In this document: positions 17,717 through 26,352 of the stretch, one piece after another
Layout: each line of letters begins with the position of its first letter
How positions within the stretch are numbered: position 1 is the stretch's first letter
Source: Roseiarcus sp050010035
GTDB lineage: Bacteria; Pseudomonadota; Alphaproteobacteria; Rhizobiales; Beijerinckiaceae
Direction: 5' to 3'
NCBI GenBank assembly: GCA_050010035.1
Contig: JBEKLU010000011.1
Coordinates: 3,201 to 67,200 of the forward strand
Length of the DNA: 64,000 bases
Notes under the pieces: generated by a model
What the model was told of the DNA's origin: nothing
Database searches by the model: none
The model's input: only the letters and a program-made list of their open reading frames with translations
Made by a program: the position numbers and the translations under genes

Positions 17717-18793
17717 GTGTTCTACCGCGAAGCCGGTCAATTCAAGACGACCTACGCCGCCGATATGGCGATCTTTCCGATTCGTCAGGACCGGATCGGG
17801 CTCGCGCTGATTGCGGCGGTCGCCTTCGTCGTCATTCCCGCCACCGGCGATCAGTTCCTGCTCAACACGATGATGATCCCCTTCCTCGTCTTTTCGCTCG
17901 CCGCGATCGGGCTCAACATCCTGACCGGCTACACCGGTCTCTTATCGCTCGGCTCGGCGGGCTTCATGGGCGTGGGCGCCTACGCCTGCTACAAGCTCGA
18001 GACCTATTTTCCGCAGGTCAACATTCTCGTCTGGATTCTCGCCTCGGGACTGGTGTCGAGCGCGGTCGGCGTGGTGTTCGGCCTTCCCAGCCTGCGCATC
18101 AAGGGATTCTATCTCGCCGTCGCCACGCTGGCGGCGCAGTTCTTTCTCGAATGGTGCTTCGCGCGCATCCCCTGGCTCGTCAACTACAACGACTCGGGCG
18201 CGATCGAGGTGGAAACGCACACGCTGTTCGGCTTGGCCGTAACCGGGCCCACCGCCACGCCGGTCACCCGCTATTACGTGGCGCTCGCCATCGTCGCCGT
18301 GATGGCCTGGATCGCCTCGAACATCGTGCACGGGCGCATCGGGCGCATGTGGATGGCGGTGCGCGACATGGACATCGCCGCCGAACTGATCGGCATTCGG
18401 CTGTTGCGCGCCAAGTTGCTGGCGTTCGCGGTGTCTTCCTTCTATATCGGCGTCGCCGGCGCGATGATGGTCTTTCTCTGGCAGGGCGCGGCCGAAGCGG
18501 AGGCGTTCAATATCGACCTGTCGTTCCAACTCTTGTTCATGGTGGTGATCGGCGGCCTGGGCTCGATCGTCGGGGCGTTCTTCGGCGCGACGATCATCCA
18601 TCTGCTGCCCATCGTCCTGCGCTCCCTGCCGGCGACCTTCGGCCTCGACATCGCCTCTGCGACGATCGATCATTTGACCTTCATCGTCACTGGCGCTTTG
18701 ATCGTCATATTCCTAATCGTCGAGCCGCACGGTCTCGCCCGGCTCTGGCGGACGGCCAAGCAAAAGCTCCGCGTCTGGCCGTTCCCCTATTAG
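17717..18793 (+). CDS. livM: Branched-chain-type ABC transporter permease (LivM-like)
   Basis: A 358-residue inner-membrane permease, the partner of LivH. Family motifs are LNILTGYTGLLSLGSAGFMG, GLPSLRIKGFYLAVATLAAQ and MVVIGGLGSIVGAFFGA. About nine hydrophobic helices are visible. The start is GTG at 17717, with GGGGAGG about 9 bases upstream; no closer ATG fits. It follows the palindromic repeat and precedes the binding-protein gene. Confidence 0.92.
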   Translation: MFYREAGQFKTTYAADMAIFPIRQDRIGLALIAAVAFVVIPATGDQFLLNTMMIPFLVFSLAAIGLNILTGYTGLLSLGSAGFMGVGAYACYKLETYFPQVNILVWILASGLVSSAVGVVFGLPSLRIKGFYLAVATLAAQFFLEWCFARIPWLVNYNDSGAIEVETHTLFGLAVTGPTATPVTRYYVALAIVAVMAWIASNIVHGRIGRMWMAVRDMDIAAELIGIRLLRAKLLAFAVSSFYIGVAGAMMVFLWQGAAEAEAFNIDLSFQLLFMVVIGGLGSIVGAFFGATIIHLLPIVLRSLPATFGLDIASATIDHLTFIVTGALIVIFLIVEPHGLARLWRTAKQKLRVWPFPY

Positions 18794-18833
18794 CGCGAGC
18801 GATACAGCGATCGTTTTGTCAGGAGGAAACGTG

Positions 18834-20156
18834 ATGAAGAAGGCATACGCTCTGAAAGGACTCGGCTGCGCCCTGGCGCTGGCGCTCGCCGCTCCAGCGG
18901 CCACCAGCGCCCTCGCCGACGATTCGATCTACGTTCCGCTCTTCACCTACCGCACCGGGCCGTTCGCCGGCTCGGGAACGCCGATCGCCGACGGCATGCA
19001 CGATTACCTCGCCATGCTCAACGCGCGCGACGGCGGCATCGGCGGCGTCACGATCGCGATCGAGGAATGCGAGACCAGCTACGACACCAAGAAGGGCTTG
19101 GAATGCTATGATTCGGTCAAGCCCAAGAACCCGGTGCTCGTCAATCCCTGGTCGACCGGCATCACGTTGTCGCTGATCCCCAAGGCGTCGGTCGACAAGA
19201 TCCCGATCCTGTCGATGGCCTACGGCCTTTCGGCCTCCGCCAGGGGCGACCTCTTTCCCTGGATCTTCAATCCGCCGGCGACCTATTGGGACGGCGCGTC
19301 GGAAATCCTCAAATACGTCGGCGACGGATCGATCGACAACCTCAAGGGCAAGACCATCGGCTATCTCTATTTCGACGCCGGTTACGGCCGGGAGCCGATT
19401 CCGTTCTTCCAGTCGGTCTCCAAAGAGGTCGGCTTCAACCTGAAACTCTATCCCGTCGCGCCCGCCAACATGCAGAACCAGTCGTCGCAATGGCTCGACA
19501 TCCGCCGCGACAAGCCCGATTTCGTGGTGATGTACGGCTGGGGCGCGATGAACCCCACCGCGATCAAGGAAGCGGTCCAGGCCGGTTTCCCGATGGACAA
19601 GTTCATCTCGATCTGGTGGCCGAACGACAGCGACGCGGCCGCCGGCGGCGATGGCGCCAAGGGCTTCAAGGAGCTCAATTGGCACGGCACCGGGACCGAC
19701 TTCCAGGCTCTGCGCGACATCAAGAAACTCGTCATCGACGCGGGCAAGAGCCAGACCCCGGCCGGCGAATTCGGTCAGGTTCTCTACGACCGCGGCGTCT
19801 ATAATTCGGTGCTGATCGCCGAGGCCATCGCCGAAGCGCAGAAGATCACCGGCAAGAAGGTCGTCACCGGCGAGGACGTGCGTCGCGGGCTCGAAAACCT
19901 CGATCTCGACGCCGCCCGCTTCAAGGTGTTGGGCCTCGAGGGCTTCGCCGCGGCGTTCAAGCTGACCTGCGCCGACCACAACAGCCACAGCGCGACTTTC
20001 GTCCAGCAATGGGACGGCGCGAAATGGGTGAAGGTCAGCGATCCCATCCCGCCGGCGACCGCCCTGGTCGAGCCGCTCCTGAACGAAGCCGCCACGACTT
20101 ATACGGAGAAGAACGCGGGTTGGCCGAAGCGCAGCGAGCCGTGCGACAACAAGTAG
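18834..20156 (+). CDS. livK: Periplasmic ABC-transporter substrate-binding protein (LivK-like)
   Basis: A 440-residue binding protein with a Sec signal peptide (hydrophobic core LGCALALALAAPAATSALA). The mature part begins DDSIYVPLFTYRTGPFAGSG and contains ECETSYDTKKGLECYDSVK, a segment usual in the binding proteins of acyl-CoA-ligase-linked liv operons. The ATG at 18834 has AGGAGGA about 8 bases upstream; a GTG directly before it is in frame but closer. It is the second binding protein of the locus and unlike the one at 6518-7726 in sequence, which suggests two ligands for one permease. Confidence 0.9.
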   Translation: MKKAYALKGLGCALALALAAPAATSALADDSIYVPLFTYRTGPFAGSGTPIADGMHDYLAMLNARDGGIGGVTIAIEECETSYDTKKGLECYDSVKPKNPVLVNPWSTGITLSLIPKASVDKIPILSMAYGLSASARGDLFPWIFNPPATYWDGASEILKYVGDGSIDNLKGKTIGYLYFDAGYGREPIPFFQSVSKEVGFNLKLYPVAPANMQNQSSQWLDIRRDKPDFVVMYGWGAMNPTAIKEAVQAGFPMDKFISIWWPNDSDAAAGGDGAKGFKELNWHGTGTDFQALRDIKKLVIDAGKSQTPAGEFGQVLYDRGVYNSVLIAEAIAEAQKITGKKVVTGEDVRRGLENLDLDAARFKVLGLEGFAAAFKLTCADHNSHSATFVQQWDGAKWVKVSDPIPPATALVEPLLNEAATTYTEKNAGWPKRSEPCDNK

Positions 20157-20163
20157 CGAGCAA

Positions 20164-20292
20164 CCCCTCATCCGGCCGCTTCGCGGCCACCTTCTCCCGC
20201 ACGCGGGAGAAGGGGCGCCCCCCTCTCCCGCAAAGCCCGTCGAAGACGGGCGTCCTACGGACGCCCTATGCGGGAGAGGGTCGGGGTGAGGG
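20164..20292. repeat. Hairpin-rich intergenic repeat between livK and livF
   Basis: Outer arms CCCCTCATCC and GGGGTGAGGG enclose nested stems: CGGCCGCTTCGCGGCC, CTTCTCCCGCACGCGGGAGAAG, CCCGTCGAAGACGGG, GCGTCCTACGGACGCC and CTCTCCCGC with GCGGGAGAG. This is the Rhizobiales-type 'cctcatccggcc...cttctcccgc' intergenic element. It sits inside the operon and may lower livF expression or stabilise the upstream mRNA. Confidence 0.7.
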
Positions 20293-20343
20293 TCCGCTCC
20301 CGCCTTCGCGAAAACGTTTCTCTCTCAACGCGAACCCCGCCCA

Positions 20344-21162
20344 ATGACCGCCGACGCCCCCGCCCCCATCCTCGACGTCGCCAACATCGAGGTCATCTAC
20401 AACAGCGTCGTTCTCGTGCTGAAGGGCGTTTCGCTCAGCGTGCCCAAAGGCGGCATCGTCGCCTTGCTCGGCGCCAACGGCGCCGGCAAGACCACCACGC
20501 TGAAAGCGATCTCCAACCTGCTGCGCGCCGAACGCGGCGAGGTCACCAAGGGCGCGATCCGCTTCAAGGGCGAGCGGGTCGACCGGTCCTCGCCCAACGA
20601 ACTCGTGCGGCGCGGCGCCATTCAGGTGATGGAGGGGCGCCATTGCTTCGGCCATCTCACGGTCGAAGAGAATTTGCTGACCGGCGCATTCACGCGGCGC
20701 GACGGACGCGCGGCGATCGCGCGCGATCTCGAGACGATCTACGGCTACTTCCCGCGCCTCAAGCAGCGCCGCTCGGCGCAGGCCGGCTACACCTCGGGCG
20801 GCGAACAGCAGATGTGCGCGATCGGCCGCGCGATGATGTCGAAACCCGAATTGATCCTGCTCGACGAACCCTCGATGGGCCTGGCGCCGCAGGTGGTCGA
20901 AGAGATTTTCGAGATCGTACGCGATCTCAACGCGCGCGAGAACGTGTCGTTTCTGCTCGCCGAGCAGAACACCAACATCGCGCTGCGTTACGCCGGATTC
21001 GGCTATATCCTGGAAAACGGCCGCGTCGTCCTCGACGGCGAAGCGAGCGCGCTGCGCGGCAACGAGGACGTGCGCGAATTCTACCTCGGCGTCGGCGGCG
21101 CCGACCGCCGCTCTTTCCGCAACGTCAAGAGCTACCGACGCCGCAAACGGTGGCTGGCATGA
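20344..21162 (+). CDS. livF: Branched-chain-type ABC transporter ATP-binding protein (LivF-like)
   Basis: A 272-residue ABC ATPase. Walker A is GANGAGKTT, the signature is SGGEQQMCAIGRAM, Walker B is LILLDEPSMGLAP, and the switch region is LLAEQNTNIAL. The glutamate-rich start of the helical part (IQVMEGRHCFGHLTVEENLL) is LivF-like. It carries a basic C-terminal tail of about 20 residues after the usual end. It pairs with LivG. It is separated from livK by the hairpin-rich repeat but is probably part of the same transcription unit. Confidence 0.92.
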   Translation: MTADAPAPILDVANIEVIYNSVVLVLKGVSLSVPKGGIVALLGANGAGKTTTLKAISNLLRAERGEVTKGAIRFKGERVDRSSPNELVRRGAIQVMEGRHCFGHLTVEENLLTGAFTRRDGRAAIARDLETIYGYFPRLKQRRSAQAGYTSGGEQQMCAIGRAMMSKPELILLDEPSMGLAPQVVEEIFEIVRDLNARENVSFLLAEQNTNIALRYAGFGYILENGRVVLDGEASALRGNEDVREFYLGVGGADRRSFRNVKSYRRRKRWLA

Positions 21163-21203
21163 CGGTTTTGGCCAGCGCCGTTCGCGATTAGGAGAACGAG
21201 ACG

Positions 21204-22403
21204 ATGACCGACCAATCCGCTGGGATGGCCGCGCTGCGCGAGGCGCTGACGGGCCTTCGGACACAGAGCCCGGCGCTCGGCCGCCAGCTCGAGGGCGTCG
21301 AGATCGGCGCGCTGCTGAGCCGCGCCGATCTCGCGCGCGTTCCCGTGCTGCGCAAGTCGGATCTGGCCGCTCGGCAGCGCGCGGCGCCGCCCTTCGGCGG
21401 ACTCGCGGCGATCGAGGCGGGCCGCTTCAAGCGGCTGTTCGCTTCGCCCGGTTCGCTCTTCGAGCCGCAGGACTACGGCGACGACGTCTGGGGCGCGGCG
21501 CCGGCGCTCGCCGCCGCCGGGCTCGAGGCCGGCGAAATCGTCGTCAACTGCTTCTCCTACCACCTCACTCCGGGCGGGTTCATCATGGAGACCGGCGCGC
21601 ACGCGCTCGGCTGCGCGGTGATCCCCGCCGGACCCGGCAACACCGAGCAGACGTTGCAGGCGATCGCCCACCTCGAGCCCACGACGTATTGCGGCCCGCC
21701 CGATTTTCTCAAGATCCTGCTCGACAAGGCGGGCGAGGCCGGCCTCGATGTCTCCTGCATTCGCAAAGCGCTGGTTTCCGGCGCGGCGCTGCCTGCGACT
21801 CTACGCGCCGAGCTGGAGCGGCGCGGCGTCAAGACGCGGCAGGCCTACGCCACCGCCGAACTCGGCGTGATCGCCTACGAGACCGACGCCGCCGACGGCG
21901 CCGCGGCGCCGGGCCTTAAGGTCAGCGACGCCGTCCTCGTCGAAATCGTCACGCCGGGCGGCGGCGATCCGGTCGCCGAAGGCAAGGTCGGCGAGGTCGT
22001 GGTCACGCGCCTCAGCGCCCATTATCCGCTGCTGCGCTTCGCCACCGGCGATCTTTCGGCCTTTCTGCCGGGCCCGCCCGAAGGCGCGCGCATAAAGGGC
22101 TGGATGGGGCGCGCCGATCAGACTGCGAAGATCAAAGGCCTGTTCGTCCATCCCCAGCAGGTCGTCGAAGTCGGCAAGCGCCATCCCGAGCTCGGCGCGG
22201 TGCGGCTGATCGTCCGCCGCGAAGGCGAGCAGGACGCGATGATCCTCGTCGCCGAGGCGTCGAACCCGCGCTCGGACCTCGCGCAAGATGTCGCGGCGAC
22301 GCTGCAGAGCGTCACCAAGATGCGCGGCGCCGTGCAATTCGTCGCCCCCGGCGCGCTGCCCAACGACGGCAAGGTCATCGCCGACGAACGGCCGACGCAA
22401 TAG
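21204..22403 (+). CDS. Phenylacetate-CoA-ligase-like AMP-binding protein with altered P-loop
   Basis: A 399-residue protein related to PaaK-type phenylacetate:CoA ligases. Recognisable parts are NCFSYHLTPGGFIMETGAHA, AYATAELGVIAYETD, LLRFATGDLSAFLPG, GWMGRADQTAKIKGLFVHPQ and the C-terminal GKVIADERP. The A3 P-loop, normally SSGTTGKP, reads ASPGSLFEP here (about residues 75-83), so ATP binding may be changed. Loci of this ligase-Liv type often end with such a gene. It may bind or activate an aromatic acid, or have a non-ligase role. It converges on cobT with 23 bp between stops. Confidence 0.72.
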   Translation: MTDQSAGMAALREALTGLRTQSPALGRQLEGVEIGALLSRADLARVPVLRKSDLAARQRAAPPFGGLAAIEAGRFKRLFASPGSLFEPQDYGDDVWGAAPALAAAGLEAGEIVVNCFSYHLTPGGFIMETGAHALGCAVIPAGPGNTEQTLQAIAHLEPTTYCGPPDFLKILLDKAGEAGLDVSCIRKALVSGAALPATLRAELERRGVKTRQAYATAELGVIAYETDAADGAAAPGLKVSDAVLVEIVTPGGGDPVAEGKVGEVVVTRLSAHYPLLRFATGDLSAFLPGPPEGARIKGWMGRADQTAKIKGLFVHPQQVVEVGKRHPELGAVRLIVRREGEQDAMILVAEASNPRSDLAQDVAATLQSVTKMRGAVQFVAPGALPNDGKVIADERPTQ

Positions 22404-22426
22404 GCGGACGCCGGCGTCGCTCGACC

Positions 22427-24358
22427 TTACGCCGCTTTCTTCTTCTTCGGCCGCGCCGGCCGCGCCGTCTTCGGCGGCGCCGCCTTCTCGTCGAACAGTT
22501 CGGCGAGCTTCTCGGTCATCGCGCCGCCGAGCTCCTCGGCGTCGACGATGGTGACGGCGCGCCGATAGTAGCGCGTGACGTCGTGGCCGATGCCGATGGC
22601 GATCAGCTCCACCGGCGAGCGCGTCTCGATCTCCTCGATCACGTGGCGCAGATGGCGCTCGAGGTAATTGCCGGAATTGACCGAAAGCGTCGAATCGTCG
22701 ACCGGCGCGCCGTCGGAGATCATCATCAGGATGCGCCGCTGTTCGGAGCGCCCGAGCAGGCGCTGGTGCGCCCAGTCGAGCGCCTCGCCGTCGATGTTCT
22801 CTTTCAAGAGGCCCTCGCGCATCATCAGGCCGAGGTTCTTGCGCACGCGCCGCCACGGCGCGTCGGCGCTCTTGTAGACGAGATGGCGCAAATCGTTGAG
22901 CCGGCCGGGATTGGCCGGCTTGCCTGCCTGCAGCCAGGCCTCGCGCGACTGGCCGCCCTTCCAGGCGCGGGTGGTGAAGCCGAGAATCTCGACCTTGACG
23001 CCGCAGCGCTCCAGCGTGCGCGCCAGGATGTCGGCGCAAGTCGCCGCGACCGTGATCGGGCGTCCGCGCATCGAGCCGGAATTGTCGATCAGCAGCGTCA
23101 CCACGGTGTCGCGGAAGTCCATGTCCTTTTCCTGCTTGAAGGAGAGCGGCTGCTGCGAATCGATGACGACGCGCGGCAGGCGCGCCGTGTCGAGAATGCC
23201 CTCTTCGAGATCGAACTCCCAGGAGCGGTTCTGCTGCGCCATCAGCCGGCGTTGCAACCGGTTGGCGAGGCGCGAAACGACGCTGGAGAGGTTCTGCAAC
23301 TGCTTGTCGAGATAGTCGCGCAGACGCTGCAATTCCTCGGGCTCGCACAGATCCTCGGCGTTGACCACTTCGTCGAATTTCGTCGTATAGGCCTTGTATT
23401 CGCTGCCGCGCCGATCGGCGCCCGACGCGGGCGCCGGCCGATTCTCGGCCGCCTCTTCGGACTCGCCGGCCTCGGACTCGTCGGGGAATTCGGCCGAAGG
23501 CGCGTCCGCCGCCTCCATCGCGCCCTCCTCGAGCTCCTCGGCCGATTGGTCCGAAGTCTCCCGATCCATCGCGTCGCTGGACTCCTGCTCCTCGCCCTCG
23601 CCCTGGCCTTCCTCGGCGTTCTCGGGCGGCGCGTTCTCGTCGGCCTCCTCCTCGTTCTCGTCCGCGTCGGCCTCCGATTCGCTGGGCATGTCGAGCGAGG
23701 CGAGCAGCCGATGCACGGACTTGGCGAAGGCGCGCTGGTCGAGAATGGCGCCGCCGAGCTTGCCGAGTTCTGCGCCCGCCTTGGCTTCCACATAGGGGCG
23801 CCAGAGTTCGACCAGGCGCGCCGCGCCGCTCGGCGGCTCGAGGCCGGTCAGCCTTTCGCGCACCAGCATCGCGACGGCGTCCTCCAGCGGCGCCTCGTCG
23901 CGATCGCGCGCTTCGGCGAAGGGGCTGCGATGGTAGCGGTCGTCGAGCATCGCGGTGAGATTCGCGGCGACGCCCTGCATCCGCCGCGCGCCGATCGCCT
24001 CGACGCGCGCCTGCTCGACCGCGTCGAACAAGGCGCGCGCCGCCGGATTGTGCGGCGCATGGTGGCGGTGGATCGCGTCGTTGTGGCAGGCCAGGCGCAG
24101 CGCCATCGAATCGGCGAGGCCGCGCAGGATCGCCGCCTCGCGCGGATTGGGCTTGCGCGGCGGCTCGGGCAGGCGCGCCCGCGTCCCCTCCGGGCCGCTG
24201 ACGAGGGCGGGCTTGTCGGCGGTGAAGGCGATCTCCAGCTCGGGACGGCGGGCCATCGCGCGCGTGCACGAGGCGAGCGCGCGCTTGAACGGCTCGTTGG
24301 GCGCCTCCGCCTTGCCGGCGGGCTTGCGGTTGGTGGGCTTGACGTCGACGGTCGCCAT
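22427..24358 (-). CDS. cobT: Aerobic cobaltochelatase subunit CobT
   Basis: A 643-residue subunit of the CobNST cobaltochelatase, which inserts cobalt into hydrogenobyrinic acid a,c-diamide with ATP hydrolysis. The N-terminal third (EPFKRALASCTRAMARRPEL) is the CobT-specific domain. The middle, about residues 215-320, is very acidic (SESEADADENEEEADENAPP). The C-terminal von Willebrand A domain carries the metal-ion-dependent adhesion motif DNSGSMRGRP and the later TLSVNSGNYLERHL. A basic KKKK tail ends it. CobN is not in the window. It is usually next to cobS, but here a toxin-antitoxin pair intervenes. Confidence 0.95.
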   Translation of the reverse strand: MATVDVKPTNRKPAGKAEAPNEPFKRALASCTRAMARRPELEIAFTADKPALVSGPEGTRARLPEPPRKPNPREAAILRGLADSMALRLACHNDAIHRHHAPHNPAARALFDAVEQARVEAIGARRMQGVAANLTAMLDDRYHRSPFAEARDRDEAPLEDAVAMLVRERLTGLEPPSGAARLVELWRPYVEAKAGAELGKLGGAILDQRAFAKSVHRLLASLDMPSESEADADENEEEADENAPPENAEEGQGEGEEQESSDAMDRETSDQSAEELEEGAMEAADAPSAEFPDESEAGESEEAAENRPAPASGADRRGSEYKAYTTKFDEVVNAEDLCEPEELQRLRDYLDKQLQNLSSVVSRLANRLQRRLMAQQNRSWEFDLEEGILDTARLPRVVIDSQQPLSFKQEKDMDFRDTVVTLLIDNSGSMRGRPITVAATCADILARTLERCGVKVEILGFTTRAWKGGQSREAWLQAGKPANPGRLNDLRHLVYKSADAPWRRVRKNLGLMMREGLLKENIDGEALDWAHQRLLGRSEQRRILMMISDGAPVDDSTLSVNSGNYLERHLRHVIEEIETRSPVELIAIGIGHDVTRYYRRAVTIVDAEELGGAMTEKLAELFDEKAAPPKTARPARPKKKKAA

Positions 24359-24439
24359 TGGGGCCGGGCTCGTTGGTGAGGCGTCGCGGCCGGGCGACGC
24401 CGAAAGGGAAGCGTCTTCTATAGGACGCCCGACAAGGGG

Positions 24440-24488
24440 TTCACAAGCAGCGGTTGGCGCGCTATAGACTAGTCATCTACCTAGTCAT
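24440..24488 (+). promoter_or_regulatory. Promoter and direct-repeat operator of the toxin-antitoxin pair
   Basis: TTCACA (24440-24445) and TATAGA (24463-24468) are 17 bp apart and are followed directly by two exact copies of CTAGTCAT (24469-24476 and 24481-24488) separated by CTAC. The repeats lie where transcription should begin, as expected for an operator bound by a Phd/YefM antitoxin or its complex with the toxin. The antitoxin ATG at 24506 follows. Confidence 0.6.
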
Positions 24489-24505
24489 TCGTGAAAGCGC
24501 TCTTT

Positions 24506-24763
24506 ATGAGAACTTGGCCGGTGCAAGACGCGAAGGCGCGCTTCAGCGAGCTGCTGGTCGCCTGCGAACGCGAAGGCCCGCAGATCGTCACCAAACGCGG
24601 TGTCGAAGCGGCCGTCGTGCTCCCGTTCGCCGAGTGGCGTCGCCTCGCCGCAGAGGCGCGCCCTGGGCTGAAGGCCCTGTTGCTGGCCGACGAGGCGCGC
24701 AGCAACGACCTCGTTCCGCCTCCCCGCAGCGGCGTGCGGCGCCGCCCGCCGCCGGAATTTTGA
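24506..24763 (+). CDS. Phd/YefM-type antitoxin
   Basis: An 85-residue protein whose N-terminus (MRTWPVQDAKARFSELLVAC) is the Phd/YefM DNA-binding fold; RGVEAAVVLPFAEWRRL completes the domain. The basic, proline-rich C-terminal tail is where such antitoxins clamp their toxin. The ATG at 24506 is chosen over an in-frame GTG at 24491 because the family begins at this Trp/Asp-containing segment. The stop TGA overlaps the toxin start. It should neutralise the adjacent PIN-domain toxin and repress the shared promoter. Confidence 0.88.
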   Translation: MRTWPVQDAKARFSELLVACEREGPQIVTKRGVEAAVVLPFAEWRRLAAEARPGLKALLLADEARSNDLVPPPRSGVRRRPPPEF

Positions 24764-25179
24764 CTTTGTTCCTGCTCGACACCAACGTCGTCTCGGAGCT
24801 GCGTCGCGTCCGCCCGCACGGCGCCCTCGTCGCTTGGCTGAATTCGGCGTCGGAGGCTAGTCTGCGCGTTTGCGCGGTGACGCTCGGCGAAATCCAGCGC
24901 GGCGTTGAAATCACGCGCGAGCGCGACACCGCCAAGGCGCGCGAAATCGAGGCCTGGGCCGACAGGCTCGAGCAAACCTTTGCCGTCGTCCCGGCCGACG
25001 CGGCGGTGTTTCGACAGCACGCTCGGTTGATGCGCCGTCGGCCGAACGCGGTCTATGAGGACGCGCTGATCGCCGCGACTGCGAGCGTTTTCGACTTCAC
25101 CGTGGTCACACGAAACGTCGCCGATTTCGAAGGCCTCGGCGTACGTGTTTTCGATCCCTTCCAATTTCGCGGCGGTTGA
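24760..25179 (+). CDS. vapC: PIN-domain (VapC/FitB-type) toxin ribonuclease
   Basis: A 139-residue PIN-domain protein. The acidic Mg-binding residues are seen in FLLDTNVVSELRR, in AVTLGEIQRGVEI, in YEDALIAATA and in DFTVVTRNVADFEGLGV, as expected for a VapC/FitB nuclease that cleaves RNA. The start is a TTG overlapping the antitoxin stop (TTGA at 24760-24763); another TTG two codons later is possible. The pair is transcribed against the flanking cob genes. The target RNA is unknown. Confidence 0.88.
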   Translation: MTLFLLDTNVVSELRRVRPHGALVAWLNSASEASLRVCAVTLGEIQRGVEITRERDTAKAREIEAWADRLEQTFAVVPADAAVFRQHARLMRRRPNAVYEDALIAATASVFDFTVVTRNVADFEGLGVRVFDPFQFRGG

Positions 25180-25214
25180 GCCGTTGGACGCGGCGCCATC
25201 GGCGTTCCGGCGGC

Positions 25215-26225
25215 TCAGCTCAGCGCCACGTTCAGCGCGCTTTCCGGCAATTCCTTGCCGAAGCAGCGCTGGTAGAACTCGGCGACCAGGGTGCGCTCGA
25301 GTTCGTCGCACTTGTTGAGGAAGGTCAGGCGGAAGGCGAAGCCGATGTCCTTGAAGATCTCGGCGTTCTCCGCCCAGGTGATGACCGTGCGCGGGCTCAT
25401 CACCGTCGACAGGTCGCCGTTGATGAAGGCGTTGCGGGTGAGATCGGCGACGCGCACCATCTTGTTGACGATGTCGCGCCCCTCCTTGCCGCCGCGATAG
25501 TGCGGCGCCTTGGCGAGCACGATGTCGACTTCCTTGTCGTGCGGGAGATAGTTGAGCGTCGCCACGATCGACCAGCGGTCCATCTGGCCCTGATTGATCT
25601 GCTGCGTGCCGTGATAGAGCCCCGAGGTGTCGCCGAGGCCGATGGTGTTGGCGGTGGCGAACAGCCGGAACCCCGGGTGCGGGCGGATGACGCGGCGCTG
25701 ATCGAGCAGGGTCAGCCGGCCCGAGACTTCGAGCACGCGCTGGATCACGAACATCACGTCGGGGCGGCCGGCGTCGTATTCGTCGAAGCACAGGGCGATA
25801 TTGTTCTGCAGCGCCCAGGGCAGCATGCCGTCGCGAAATTCGGTGATCTGCTTGCCGTCTTTCAGCACGATCGCGTCCTTGCCGACGAGGTCGATGCGCG
25901 AGACGTGGCTGTCGAGATTGATGCGCACCAGCGGCCAGTTCAGCCGGGCGGCGACCTGTTCGATATGCGTCGATTTGCCGGTGCCGTGATAGCCGGTGAT
26001 CATCACGCGGCGGTTGAAGGCGAATCCGGCCAGGATCGCCAGCGTGGTGTCGCGGTCGAAGAGATAATCGGGATCGAAATCCGGCACATGCTCGTCGAAG
26101 GCCGAATAGGCCGGCGCCTCCATGTCCGAATCGATGTTGAAGGCCTTTCGAACGGAAATTCGCGTGTCCGGCGCTCCGGCGACGGGCGGCGTTTCGATCG
26201 GCGACGGCGAATGCGCGGCTTTCAT
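25215..26225 (-). CDS. cobS: Aerobic cobaltochelatase AAA subunit CobS
   Basis: A 336-residue AAA+ ATPase that forms a ring with CobT and drives cobalt insertion by CobN. Walker A is MITGYHGTGKSTHIEQ, Walker B is IALCFDEYDAGRPD, sensor-1 is RLFATANTIG, and the arginine finger region is QINQGQMDRWSIVATL. Length is the family norm. It lies upstream of cobT, but with 855 bp in between instead of the usual close spacing. The J-domain gene is upstream on the same strand. Confidence 0.96.
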   Translation of the reverse strand: MKAAHSPSPIETPPVAGAPDTRISVRKAFNIDSDMEAPAYSAFDEHVPDFDPDYLFDRDTTLAILAGFAFNRRVMITGYHGTGKSTHIEQVAARLNWPLVRINLDSHVSRIDLVGKDAIVLKDGKQITEFRDGMLPWALQNNIALCFDEYDAGRPDVMFVIQRVLEVSGRLTLLDQRRVIRPHPGFRLFATANTIGLGDTSGLYHGTQQINQGQMDRWSIVATLNYLPHDKEVDIVLAKAPHYRGGKEGRDIVNKMVRVADLTRNAFINGDLSTVMSPRTVITWAENAEIFKDIGFAFRLTFLNKCDELERTLVAEFYQRCFGKELPESALNVALS

Positions 26226-26352
26226 CTTTCCTCCATGCCCCGTCGCACGAGCGGCGGGGCGCCAATCCTATATAGGTAACCTCGCCCCGACAAAACGACG
26301 GTCGCGACCTCGCGTTTTCGCGAATTCCGGCGCGGGGGAGTCCCGGCGGCTC

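Noticed and set aside
17588..20292. Possible CRISPR or insertion-sequence remnants at the liv intergenic repeats
   Set aside because: The elements are self-complementary hairpins, not regularly spaced direct repeats, and no transposase fragment is present.
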